Source: Carnobacterium jeotgali MS3 (GTDB lineage Bacteria > Bacillota > Bacilli > Lactobacillales > Carnobacteriaceae). From it: a stretch of DNA of 64,000 nucleotides. Positions 48,471-56,572 of the stretch are shown one piece after another. The DNA lies in assembly GCF_000745125.1 (NCBI RefSeq), contig NZ_JQNF01000010.1:682001-746000 (forward strand), written 5' to 3'. Position 1 is the first letter of the stretch; each line of letters starts with the position of its first letter. The translations under genes and the position numbers were made by a program. The notes beneath the pieces are model-generated. The model had not been told where the DNA came from, searched no databases, and saw only the letters and a program-made list of their open reading frames with translations.

Positions 48471-49622
48471 TTGAATAAGAAAGTTTTATATGGAACAATC
48501 GTAGTGATGGCAATGGTTATTGGAGGACTAGGAACTTGGATTGTAACAGATAATTTAAATGACAAAGCAATAGAAAAAAAAGAATCCTCAAAGCAACAAG
48601 GAAATTCAGCAGTTGAAGATAAGATGGTTAAAGATATACAAGACAAGTTCTTTCCAGATAATGAAGCAATAGTTACTCATAGTAAAAAAGATGATGAGGT
48701 ATCTATTATTGTTACAGCAAAGTCGGATGAGATGTTGTCCAAAATTGAAGACGAAGCTATTTGGGAGAAAACCTACAAACCTTTAATGGAGAAAGTCTCT
48801 AAATATGTTGCTGATAATTATGGATCTAAGCACAAAGTCAAATTGAGTAAACCGAAGTCTGATGGAAAAGAGTACTTATTAATCTTAGTAAATGGATCTA
48901 TTCAGAAAGATTTATTCCCATACACTAAAAAAGAAAAGGAAAAAACTGTAGAAGTCGTTCAAAAGACTAAAGAAGATACTCAAAGTGCTGAAGAAAAAAT
49001 GATTACTGATATAAATAATAAGTTTTTCGACGAAAATGAAGCAAATGTATCTTATACTAAAGAGGACGGTCAAGAATATATACTAGTTACTGCAGTAAGT
49101 TCCGATATGTCAACAGCTATCTCTGATCCAACAACATGGGAAAATTATTGGCACGGTTATATTGGTAACTTAAAAGATTACACAGTACAAAACTATGGAA
49201 CTAACTATAAACTTAAAGTAGTTAATTCTGAAGGGACAACAATATTTTTAGATGAAAATCAAAGTCCTGATACTTCAGGTGAGGATATTTATATAGAAGT
49301 AACTAATGAGATAGTAAGACAATTTGGGGATACTTTTGAGGTAGATGTAAACGGGGCAAGCGATAGTTCATATAGATATTACTTTTTTGTAATTCAAAAT
49401 ACCCAACTAGACCAAATGTTTGGTCCTATGTATAATTTGGATGATAATGTAATTGATGAATACCATAGTGTATACGTGGATCAGTTATCGGATAAGTTAA
49501 CAGTAATTTCAAATAATTATCCTAATAAAGAAATAGAAGTTTCAATTATCTCACCAACAAATTTAAAGGATGTTGTAACACGATGGACGAACGGTAAAGT
49601 AGTATATGATATGTTTCAATAA
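48471..49622 (+). CDS. Membrane-anchored extracellular protein with three repeated domains
   Basis: A 383-residue protein with an N-terminal signal-anchor (VLYGTIVVMAMVIGGLGTW, about residues 5-23). A first domain (about 50-155) begins KMVKDIQDKFFPDNEAIV and a second (about 175-270) begins KMITDINNKFFDENEANV with the same W-Y-N-YG pattern (ADNYGSKHKVKL, VQNYGTNYKLKV). A third, more diverged unit begins about 275 (EVTNEIVRQFGDTFEV). A Glu/Lys/Thr linker separates the first two. It starts with TTG at 48471. No enzyme motif is seen. It is the last gene before the right attachment repeat. Confidence 0.75.
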   Translation: MNKKVLYGTIVVMAMVIGGLGTWIVTDNLNDKAIEKKESSKQQGNSAVEDKMVKDIQDKFFPDNEAIVTHSKKDDEVSIIVTAKSDEMLSKIEDEAIWEKTYKPLMEKVSKYVADNYGSKHKVKLSKPKSDGKEYLLILVNGSIQKDLFPYTKKEKEKTVEVVQKTKEDTQSAEEKMITDINNKFFDENEANVSYTKEDGQEYILVTAVSSDMSTAISDPTTWENYWHGYIGNLKDYTVQNYGTNYKLKVVNSEGTTIFLDENQSPDTSGEDIYIEVTNEIVRQFGDTFEVDVNGASDSSYRYYFFVIQNTQLDQMFGPMYNLDDNVIDEYHSVYVDQLSDKLTVISNNYPNKEIEVSIISPTNLKDVVTRWTNGKVVYDMFQ

Positions 49623-49665
49623 ACAATTATTAAATTAAAATAATATCATCTTTTCGTGATACGCA

Positions 49666-49695
49666 GAACCGTATCATAAGTAGGTGAGGTTTTTA
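49666..49695 (+). repeat. Attachment-like direct repeat 3 (right boundary)
   Basis: A 30-bp copy beginning GAACCGTATCATAAG and ending TGAGGTTTTTA. It shares 27 of 30 positions with repeat 2 and the TATCATAA core with the rlmH site and with staphylococcal SCC sites. It lies in the same orientation as the rlmH copy, as expected for a right end. Confidence 0.8.
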
Positions 49696-49760
49696 GACAG
49701 TAATGAATTAACAGGAAACTTGTAAGTGGCGGTAAGGTGATAAAAGAAGAGATTAAAAAA

Positions 49761-49799
49761 ATATAAGCATGTTGGCAACAACCAACATGCTTATATTTA
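49761..49799. terminator. Bidirectional terminator outside the right boundary
   Basis: ATATAAGCATGTTGG and CCAACATGCTTATAT form a perfect 15-bp stem between the element and the minus-strand glyoxalase gene. Confidence 0.85.
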
Positions 49800-49812
49800 A
49801 AATAGGCAAAAA

Positions 49813-50193
49813 TTATTTTGCACGTTTTACTTCAATTCGATAGCCATCAGGGTCCGTAACAAAGAAATAGGTAGGTGTGCCGCCTGAGAGTCCTTTTAAC
49901 TCCCCTGTTTCGTAAGCAGAACCTTTACAAATTTCATGCATTTTTTCTAAGTCACTGACAGTTACACCTAAATGACTGAAACCATCTCCTACATTATATG
50001 GCTCGGCATCGTAATTGTAAGTAAGTTCAATTTGTACAGAAGAGCCAGGAGAATTCAGATAAACCAAATCAAATTTATTTTCAGGGAATTTTCTGTGGCT
50101 AGCAACTTCAAAATCGAACAGATTAGTATAAAAATCTAAAGTAGCCTCAAGATTTCTGACGCGTAAGCAAATTTCAACGAGTGTTTGGTGCAT
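49813..50193 (-). CDS. Glyoxalase I family protein (lactoylglutathione lyase-like)
   Basis: A 126-residue single VOC-domain protein with two beta-alpha-beta units. Starts LVEICLRVRNLEATLDFYTNLF, then IELTYNYD, FSHLGVTVSDLEKM and the end FVTDPDGYRIEV. Likely metal ligands are Glu8, Glu in IEL, His in SHL and Glu in IEV; the usual first His/Gln is replaced by Glu in VEI. Such proteins detoxify methylglyoxal or bind other small molecules. The start at 50193 is supported by GGAGGATG upstream on the minus strand. Confidence 0.85.
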   Translation of the reverse strand: MHQTLVEICLRVRNLEATLDFYTNLFDFEVASHRKFPENKFDLVYLNSPGSSVQIELTYNYDAEPYNVGDGFSHLGVTVSDLEKMHEICKGSAYETGELKGLSGGTPTYFFVTDPDGYRIEVKRAK

Positions 50194-50421
50194 AATAATA
50201 TCATCCTCCAATAGTTTCTTATGTTTATTCTAGCATGAATAGGTCATATAGGCACCCTTGATAACTTCTGTATTGTCTTCTATTGAGAACACCATCTTAT
50301 AAATAGGCGGGGCTGGCGGGTATTTTGATAGTCATTAGCACCATTCTTTTAGTATGTTAAATCTTCTTTTGTTGGAAAGTATTAGAATTGATTTATACTA
50401 AAAATCTGAGGTGAAGAAATC

Positions 50422-51123
50422 GTGGAAAATAAAAAAATCATTCTACAATTTACGATGCTGACATTTGGTATAGCCTATTTTGTGTCAGGTATTTTGATTT
50501 TTTTGGAACAATTTGGGTATACAATTTACAATTGGGTTAATTCATTACAGCAATTTGCTATGAATATTCCTTTTGCGATCTATATTTTGTCGCCTGCTGT
50601 TGCTTCATATGTCATTGCAGGGCTCATCCTGTATTTTGGGATTCATCTTGCACTTTCCGATTATAGTAAAATAGTCCTTCCATTTTATGCATTTTTTCTT
50701 TACTTACCCGGTAATCTTATTATCGGTGGTTTAGAGGAAGCTGGTTGGATGTATATATTACAACCTGGGCTCAATAAAAAATATGGTTATATTTTGTCTT
50801 CGTTATTGGTCGGAATAATTTGGCTAATATGGCACATCCCACTCTTCTTCATTCCAGGGACGAACCATAGTGAGGGACTGATTAACTTTTGGATGTTTGC
50901 CGTTCAGATTCTAGCCTTTCGTTTTTTTTATGGAGCAATCTCTAAAATATCAGGAAAAGGTCATGTTTTTATGTGTGTCTTATTTCATACTATGTTCAAT
51001 GCAGCATCTCCTATCTTTGGGACAATGACTATGACCTGGATAGGAACAATGGTTGCAAATGCTGCGATTGTCATTATTTCAATTGTAACGGTTATAATAT
51101 TCGAAAAAAAGAACAACAAATAG
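50422..51123 (+). CDS. CPBP family intramembrane metalloprotease
   Basis: A 233-residue membrane protein with about seven helices. The CAAX-protease/bacteriocin-processing motifs are visible: GLEEAGWMYILQPGL (EExxxR-like, with W-M-Y in place of the usual W-R) and WHIPLFF followed by FHTMFNA. The missing Arg after EE is a deviation from the common EExxxR. In lactic acid bacteria such proteins often give bacteriocin immunity, but no bacteriocin gene is adjacent. It starts with GTG behind GAGGTG. Confidence 0.82.
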   Translation: MENKKIILQFTMLTFGIAYFVSGILIFLEQFGYTIYNWVNSLQQFAMNIPFAIYILSPAVASYVIAGLILYFGIHLALSDYSKIVLPFYAFFLYLPGNLIIGGLEEAGWMYILQPGLNKKYGYILSSLLVGIIWLIWHIPLFFIPGTNHSEGLINFWMFAVQILAFRFFYGAISKISGKGHVFMCVLFHTMFNAASPIFGTMTMTWIGTMVANAAIVIISIVTVIIFEKKNNK

Positions 51124-51247
51124 ACTTTTCTATAGTATAGTTAACGAAATAAGAATGGAAAAGAGTATCATGGTCTTCTTTATTTTCGATGTATGATACA
51201 GATTCTATTTTTACCTATTTTAAAAAAAAATAAACAGGTGGTTTATC

Positions 51248-51865
51248 ATGAAAATTATCGTTTTTGGGGCAACAGGCGGCGTTGGTCAATTTGTTGTGAA
51301 ACAAGGATTAGAAGCCGGTTTTGAAGTAACGGCATTTGTACGAACACCAGCGAAGTTAGCTATTTCACACGAGAACTTAACGGTTATACAAGGAGATGCT
51401 TTCAATCAAGCAGAAGTAACGGCTGCAATTGCAGGACAGGATGCTGTGGTATCCTGTTTAGGATCAAGCCGTGGAATGAAAAAATCAACTGAACTTCAAG
51501 AGATGACGAAAAATATTGTGGTAGGTATGCAAGAACAAAAGGTTGAGCGGATCGTGTATACTGCATCTGCAGGTGTTCATAATGAACTAACAGGTATCAG
51601 TGGGAAATTGGTGATGATGTTGCTTAAGAATACATTAATTGATCACCGTGTAGCAGTCGAGTATATTAAAAGCTATAAGTTAAACTACACGATTGTTCGC
51701 CCTATGAGTTTAACAAATCATGATTTCACAGGGAAATACAGAGAGTCTGCAACAAACGTCCCTAGCAAATCAAGTTCAATACCACGCGCAGACGTAGCTC
51801 ACTTTATATTAAAGGCTTTAGCAGATTCAAATTACGTAAATACGTCAATCGTAGTTGCGACATAA
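51248..51865 (+). CDS. NAD(P)-binding SDR-like reductase (atypical, NmrA/YwnB-type)
   Basis: A 205-residue Rossmann protein. The N-terminal FGATGGVGQFVVKQGL is the dinucleotide-binding loop. VSCLGSSRG follows, and the Thr/Ser and YIKSYKLNYTIVRP region matches atypical SDRs that use NAD(P)H on quinones or flavins or bind it as a sensor. The classical Tyr-xxx-Lys is not evident. AGGTGG serves as RBS. Specificity cannot be told. Confidence 0.82.
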   Translation: MKIIVFGATGGVGQFVVKQGLEAGFEVTAFVRTPAKLAISHENLTVIQGDAFNQAEVTAAIAGQDAVVSCLGSSRGMKKSTELQEMTKNIVVGMQEQKVERIVYTASAGVHNELTGISGKLVMMLLKNTLIDHRVAVEYIKSYKLNYTIVRPMSLTNHDFTGKYRESATNVPSKSSSIPRADVAHFILKALADSNYVNTSIVVAT

Positions 51866-51967
51866 ATTAAACAAAAATTGATGTCTTATAAATAAGCTGA
51901 AATTTGGGCATATTGATAAATGAGTAGTATGATAAAGATATGAATAAATAGTATGAGGAGTGGTAAA

Positions 51968-52756
51968 ATGACAGCATATGAATTACCAAAAGTGTGGCAG
52001 TGGGAAGAAGAAAATTCAAAAAAAGGTGGCAATCGCCCAACCGCTGGAAGTCGTTTTGAACAAAAATTACCAGTCGGAAAGGCTCCGTTCCAGCTTTATT
52101 CATTAGGAACACCTAATGGTATTAAAGTCACAATTATGTTTGAGGAACTAAAGGAACTTGGTATAGAAGGCGCAGATTATGACTTGTATACTATTAATAT
52201 TGGAGAAGGGGATCAATTTGGTTCAGATTTCGTTGAGATCAATCCTAACTCTAAAATTCCAGCTCTAGTTGACCAAAGTCAAAGTCCTCGTTTAGAAGTG
52301 TTTGAATCCGGTTCTATTCTTCTTTACTTGGCAGAAAAATTTAAGCAACTGATTCCGACAGATATTCATGGACGGACCGAAACGCTTAATTGGTTATTCT
52401 GGCAAATGGGCGCAGGTCCTTATGTTGGTGGAGGATTTGGCCACTTTTTCGCTTATGCTCCAGAACCGATGAAATACCCAATTGATCGCTTCACGATGGA
52501 AACGAAACGTCAGTTAGATTTACTAGATAAAACCTTAGAAAAACGACCTTATATAGCCGGCGATACTTATACTATCGCAGATATTGCCATCTGGTCTTGG
52601 TATGGTCGTTTAGCTTTAGGAAAATTATATGAAGGTTCTTATGAATTTCTAAATCTGGATGAATACACTCATCTCTTGGAATGGTCTAACCGCATTGCAG
52701 AACGACCAGGTGTTCAAAAAGGCCTAGCAGCGGAGTCTCAACCAATTAAAGAATAG
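51968..52756 (+). CDS. Glutathione S-transferase family protein (YghU-like)
   Basis: A 262-residue two-domain protein. The N-terminal thioredoxin-like domain begins after about 40 residues (FQLYSLGTPNGIKVTIMFEEL) and has NPNSKIPALVD and the GST motif FESGSILLYLAEKF. The C-terminal helical domain holds WQMGAGPYVGGGFGHFF and YIAGDTYTIADIAIWSWYG. The long N-terminal extension and TPNG motif match the YghU/Ure2-like disulfide-bond oxidoreductases. GAGGAG lies 7 nt before ATG 51968. Confidence 0.88.
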   Translation: MTAYELPKVWQWEEENSKKGGNRPTAGSRFEQKLPVGKAPFQLYSLGTPNGIKVTIMFEELKELGIEGADYDLYTINIGEGDQFGSDFVEINPNSKIPALVDQSQSPRLEVFESGSILLYLAEKFKQLIPTDIHGRTETLNWLFWQMGAGPYVGGGFGHFFAYAPEPMKYPIDRFTMETKRQLDLLDKTLEKRPYIAGDTYTIADIAIWSWYGRLALGKLYEGSYEFLNLDEYTHLLEWSNRIAERPGVQKGLAAESQPIKE

Positions 52757-52790
52757 GTTATAAAATAATAAAACATGTCACTAAATAAAA

Positions 52791-53525
52791 ATGTTTATGA
52801 TAGTAGGGTTTGTATTGAGAAAAAAAGCACTAAAGATTCAGTTAACGAGTTGGATTTTCCTCTTAACTGCAACTGCAGGATTTATGAACGTTGTAACAAT
52901 TATTTTATTTTCAGCTACTAGCTCCCATCATACGGGGAGTTTATCAAATAGTATGATTCATTTAGTAAAAGGGGATTTTGAGAATTTTATTCGTTTGGCA
53001 ATCGTTATACTAGCCTTTTTCTTAGGAACGATGTTGAGTGGATTCTTATTTCCAGAACAGGTCTTTAAATTGAAACGTCGGTATGGTTATATTCAACTCT
53101 TATCCGGTTTAGCGATTTTAGCGGGAAGCATGATGTTTAATAATTCTTTGTGGTATTTGCTAGAGACAACCTTTATTTTAGGTCTGCAAAATGGGATGTT
53201 TGTCTATTATAAAGGGATGATTGTTCGTACGACACATATGTCCGGAAATCTAACGGATGCTGGTTTGGCTTTAGGTAGAAGTTTAGCAGGGCGAAAATCC
53301 GAATTTAGGAAAGCCCGTTTCCAACTACTGAATCTCAGCTTCTTTCTATTAGGTAGCATAGTTGGTGCCGGCTTATTGCTATATACTAGTGTTGATATTT
53401 GGCTTGTAGCAAGTAGCTTATACTTCTTTCTAGGTCTCTTATATTTCTCATTGTATCATCACTTCAATTACGTAAAATCAACTCACGATGAATTTGAAAT
53501 AAACGGAAACCGCTTGTTTGATTAG
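52791..53525 (+). CDS. DUF1275 (YoaK) family membrane protein
   Basis: A 244-residue protein with about six helices. DUF1275 motifs are AGFMNVVTIILFSATSSHHTGSLSN near the start, GLQNGMFVYYKGMIVRTTHMSGNLTDAG and the final helix pair. The function is unknown. ATG 52791 has no clear ribosome site; TTG 52815 (behind GTAGGG) is an alternative that removes 8 residues. It lies 35 bp after the GST gene and may be cotranscribed. Confidence 0.8.
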   Translation: MFMIVGFVLRKKALKIQLTSWIFLLTATAGFMNVVTIILFSATSSHHTGSLSNSMIHLVKGDFENFIRLAIVILAFFLGTMLSGFLFPEQVFKLKRRYGYIQLLSGLAILAGSMMFNNSLWYLLETTFILGLQNGMFVYYKGMIVRTTHMSGNLTDAGLALGRSLAGRKSEFRKARFQLLNLSFFLLGSIVGAGLLLYTSVDIWLVASSLYFFLGLLYFSLYHHFNYVKSTHDEFEINGNRLFD

Positions 53526-53540
53526 TTAAACTAGACTTAA

Positions 53541-53583
53541 AACAAAGAACCCCTCGCATTAAACTGTGAGGGGTTCTTTGTTT
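53541..53583. terminator. Bidirectional terminator between the DUF1275 gene and fabV
   Basis: AACAAAGAACCCCTC and GAGGGGTTCTTTGTT form a perfect 15-bp stem between convergent genes. Confidence 0.92.
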
Positions 53584-53603
53584 GGTTAGAGAGTCACAAC
53601 TGC

Positions 53604-54800
53604 TTAATAGTGTAGTGCTTTTAAATCTTCTATAGTAACATCTTTTTCAACATAACCGTCAACCATGAAGCCACTTAAATTTGAAAACTCTTTATAAAAG
53701 ACATCGTAAGCTGTCAGATCAGAAGCAAAGTTTTCTTCAGTTAATTTTAGGATAAGTTCCTTGGTTTTGGCTTGAGTATCGCTATCAAGTTCCCAATTAT
53801 CAGGTCTAAGACGGCCCACTTCATCGTACTCAGGTTTGTTGCCGTAAATCATTTCGCGGTAAATGCGGTCTTGATGCATGATAGGTGTTTCATGAGTACC
53901 TTTTTCTGCCATTACTTTATAAAGACCAATGCAATACACTGGGAAAAAAGGAATAACTGAACTTGCTTTAGTGGTAACTGCAGTAGCTACAACGATTTGA
54001 GCTTTGCCGTTAATGTCCGCTAGTAACGCATTAATATTCTCTGTTTTTTCATCACAGTCTGCTTTAGCAAGACCAAGAGTACCTCCACCATAGTAATCAT
54101 GATTCAGTTCTGTTCCTAAATAAGAATAGTTTGTTGTTAGAACGCCATCTGTTAAAACGTCTGCTTCTTTTAGTGCTTTCATCCATAATTCCCAGTCTTC
54201 GCCACCCATTACTTTTACCGTGTTAGCAATTTCTTGATCCGTTGCGGGGTCTAGTGTTTCTGTGTAATAACTTTGATTTTGCATATTAATATTTGGACCA
54301 ACCACGGGCTCTCCGATAGCTTTAATTGAAGAAGTATATGTTTCTCCAGTATCAGGATCTGTTCTTCTACCACTTGCTAGACTGTAAACAACTAAGTCAA
54401 CTTTTCCACCAAATTCGTTCTTGATGTAATCGATAACTTCCTGCTTGCTTTCATGGCTAAAGGCGTCTTGAACAAAGTTTTTAGCAATCAATCCTTCATC
54501 TTCAGCAGTTTCTCGAAAAGCGATATTATTGTACCAGCCGGCTGTGCCTAGATTTTTTTCGTTTTTTGGACCTTTTTCATAAGAAACACCAATTGTGTCT
54601 GCTCCAGTACCGAAAGCTAAGCTGATTCGAGTAGCCAATCCGTAGCTTGATGAAGCGCCAATAATCAATACTTTTTTTGGACCTTCATAAGTTCCTTTGC
54701 TTTTAACATAGTTAATTTGATTCAATACTTCTTGTTTGCATCCAAGTGGATTTATGCCTAATGCTACATTTCCTCTAATGTTTTGTGTAAATTCCATCAT
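53604..54800 (-). CDS. fabV: Trans-2-enoyl-ACP/CoA reductase FabV
   Basis: A 398-residue NADH-dependent enoyl reductase of type II fatty acid synthesis, normal length for FabV. The dinucleotide-binding loop is GASSSYGLATRIS (about residues 49-61). The active-site Tyr-x8-Lys appears as the segment YYGGGTLGLAK, and the C-terminal GFMVDGYVEKDV is typical. FabV is insensitive to triclosan in several species. GGGGGA precedes the start. An 18-bp palindrome lies about 50 bp upstream. Confidence 0.93.
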   Translation of the reverse strand: MMEFTQNIRGNVALGINPLGCKQEVLNQINYVKSKGTYEGPKKVLIIGASSSYGLATRISLAFGTGADTIGVSYEKGPKNEKNLGTAGWYNNIAFRETAEDEGLIAKNFVQDAFSHESKQEVIDYIKNEFGGKVDLVVYSLASGRRTDPDTGETYTSSIKAIGEPVVGPNINMQNQSYYTETLDPATDQEIANTVKVMGGEDWELWMKALKEADVLTDGVLTTNYSYLGTELNHDYYGGGTLGLAKADCDEKTENINALLADINGKAQIVVATAVTTKASSVIPFFPVYCIGLYKVMAEKGTHETPIMHQDRIYREMIYGNKPEYDEVGRLRPDNWELDSDTQAKTKELILKLTEENFASDLTAYDVFYKEFSNLSGFMVDGYVEKDVTIEDLKALHY

Positions 54801-54848
54801 AATTAGTTTTCCCCCATTAAATTGTTATACGAATATCATATCAGAAAA

Positions 54849-54866
54849 AGTTTCTCATGAGAAACT
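54849..54866. promoter_or_regulatory. 18-bp palindrome upstream of fabV
   Basis: AGTTTCTCATGAGAAACT is a perfect inverted repeat in the fabV upstream region and likely a dimeric repressor site. It does not match the parS or the usual FabT consensus as I recall them. Confidence 0.5.
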
Positions 54867-55053
54867 ACTTATCCAAATTTTAAATTAAAGTTCACTCTAG
54901 AAACAGTCATAAAACTTTATAAGACAAAGTAGAAACACTATTTTTAGTGATTGGATCGTTATTAAAATAATGTAAGGTTCTGTTATACTTAGTAGTATAT
55001 TAAAATCACATTTCGAATAGGGATGATAAAATTAAAAGTGAGGAGACTTATTC

Positions 55054-55755
55054 ATGAAAATTAATCCTATAAAAGCATTTTCTGATAACTATATTTGGGT
55101 AATAGAAGAGGGGAAAGATGCAGTAATAGTCGATCCAGGAGAATACAAAGCTGTTCTTCATTATTTAGAAGAAAACCAGATGACATTAAAAGCGATTATT
55201 CTGACACATAATCATGAAGATCATATCGGTGGAGTCAAAGCAATTTCAGAAAAATTCCCGGATACGCCTATTTATGGACCAGAGGAAACTGCTTTTTTAG
55301 CTGATCATGTCGTTAAAGATGGTGATTCTTTTGATTTATTGGGTAAAAAATTTCAGGTCTTTAAAACAGCCGGTCATACAATAGAGCATGTTAGTTTCTT
55401 GATGGAAAAGGCACTATTTTGTGGGGACGCTTTGTTTTCAGCCGGTTGCGGACGCGTCTTTACAGGTGATTATCAAGCGCAATTTAATGCATTACAAATG
55501 TTTAAGAGCTTAGATGACGCTGTAGAAGTTTATGCAGGGCATGAATACACTCAAACGAACTTACGCTTTGCTCAATTTATTGAACCAGCGAACAAGAACA
55601 TTTCACATGTTTTGGATCAAGTAACTAATTTAAGAGCGCATGACCGTCCAAGTCTGCCGTCCACGATTGGCAAGGAAAAAAATATTAATTTATTTCTTCA
55701 GGCGGATAAGTTACAAGATTTTATTGCTTTGCGAAATGCACGAGATAATTTTTAA
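55054..55755 (+). CDS. gloB: Hydroxyacylglutathione hydrolase (glyoxalase II)
   Basis: A 233-residue MBL-fold thioesterase. Metal ligands are in THNHEDHIGG (about residues 53-62), GHTIEHVSF, CGDALFSAGCG and YAGHEYTQTN. The C-terminal substrate-binding region is present in short form (DRPSLPSTIGKEKNINLFL), which distinguishes GloB from shorter YcbL-type proteins. It hydrolyses S-lactoylglutathione or a related thiol adduct. RBS GAGGAG precedes the ATG; a TTATACT-like -10 lies near 54979. Confidence 0.88.
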   Translation: MKINPIKAFSDNYIWVIEEGKDAVIVDPGEYKAVLHYLEENQMTLKAIILTHNHEDHIGGVKAISEKFPDTPIYGPEETAFLADHVVKDGDSFDLLGKKFQVFKTAGHTIEHVSFLMEKALFCGDALFSAGCGRVFTGDYQAQFNALQMFKSLDDAVEVYAGHEYTQTNLRFAQFIEPANKNISHVLDQVTNLRAHDRPSLPSTIGKEKNINLFLQADKLQDFIALRNARDNF

Positions 55756-55835
55756 CAATAAAGCCGAAGACAAGGTCATCTGTGTTATAAGTATAGTTAA
55801 GTAAATGGCTAGTAAAAAAAAGGAGCTATCAGAGG

Positions 55836-56543
55836 ATGGATTTTGAAACAGTTATGCAAGAGCTTGAAGCTTTAAGTAAGCCAAGAATGAAGAAAATATA
55901 TTTATCCAATGGTGCACACGAGCCGCTTTTTGGTGTGACTACGGGTTCTATGAAACCTATGTCAAAGAAAATAAAACTAAATCAGGCTTTAGCGGAAGAA
56001 CTTTATGCTACAGGTAACTATGATGCGATGTATTTTGCAGGCGTTATTTCGGACCCTAAAGTTATGATGGAGTCGGATTTTGATCGCTGGATAGATGCAG
56101 CTTATTTTTATATGTTGTCTGATTTTGTGGTAGCTGTGACATTGTCGGAGTCAGACATTGCACAAGAAGTTGCTGACAAATGGATTGCAAGTGGCGAAGA
56201 GCTAAGAATGTCAGCCGGTTGGAGTTGTTACTGTTGGCTATTAGGCAATCGCCCAGATACCGAATTTAGTGAGTATAAGATTTCGACTATGATGGAGATC
56301 GTGAAAAATACGATTCATCATTCGCCAAACCGAACGAAAGCATCTATGAATAATTTTCTATTTACAGTGGGGGTTTCATTTGCACCGCTACATGAACAAG
56401 CGCTTGCGACTACACAAGAAGTAGGAATAGTAGAAATCCAACGTCAAAATAAAAAAAATAGTTTCTTAAATGCTTATGAAAGTATTCAAAAGCAAGTGGA
56501 AAAAGGCAGGATTGGTTTTAAACGTAAATATGTCAGATGTTAA
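55836..56543 (+). CDS. DNA alkylation repair protein (AlkD-like)
   Basis: A 235-residue all-helical, HEAT-repeat type protein. It has the AlkD-like N-terminus and the segments YDAMYFAGVISDPKVMMESDFDRWIDAA, WSCYCWLLGNRPD and VGVSFAPLHEQAL. The Trp/Asp pair in FDRWIDAA may match the residues AlkD uses near alkylated bases. It would be a glycosylase for 3-methyladenine or 7-methylguanine if it works like AlkD. RBS AAAGGAG precedes the ATG. Confidence 0.8.
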   Translation: MDFETVMQELEALSKPRMKKIYLSNGAHEPLFGVTTGSMKPMSKKIKLNQALAEELYATGNYDAMYFAGVISDPKVMMESDFDRWIDAAYFYMLSDFVVAVTLSESDIAQEVADKWIASGEELRMSAGWSCYCWLLGNRPDTEFSEYKISTMMEIVKNTIHHSPNRTKASMNNFLFTVGVSFAPLHEQALATTQEVGIVEIQRQNKKNSFLNAYESIQKQVEKGRIGFKRKYVRC

Positions 56544-56572
56544 TTTACTTCAGATAGGAGGAGTGAAAGCAG

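Larger units (their letters stand above)
32208..49695 (+). mobile_element. SCC-like integrative element at the rlmH 3' end
   Basis: About 17.4 kb lies between rlmH-derived and downstream direct repeats. It holds paired large serine recombinases resembling CcrA/CcrB, a DUF927 (Cch-type) helicase just upstream, DUF960 and DUF1643 proteins, and two RadC-domain proteins. Cargo is a restriction-modification pair and two right-end genes. Site, recombinases, helicase and accessory families all match staphylococcal cassette chromosomes, while the flanking genome is Lactobacillales. No mec or other resistance gene is seen. The exact right border rests on the repeat at 49666. Confidence 0.88.

Noticed and set aside
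32208-49695. An antibiotic or heavy-metal resistance cassette
   Set aside because: I looked for mec, efflux and metal-resistance genes because of the SCC-like layout; none of the encoded proteins fits.
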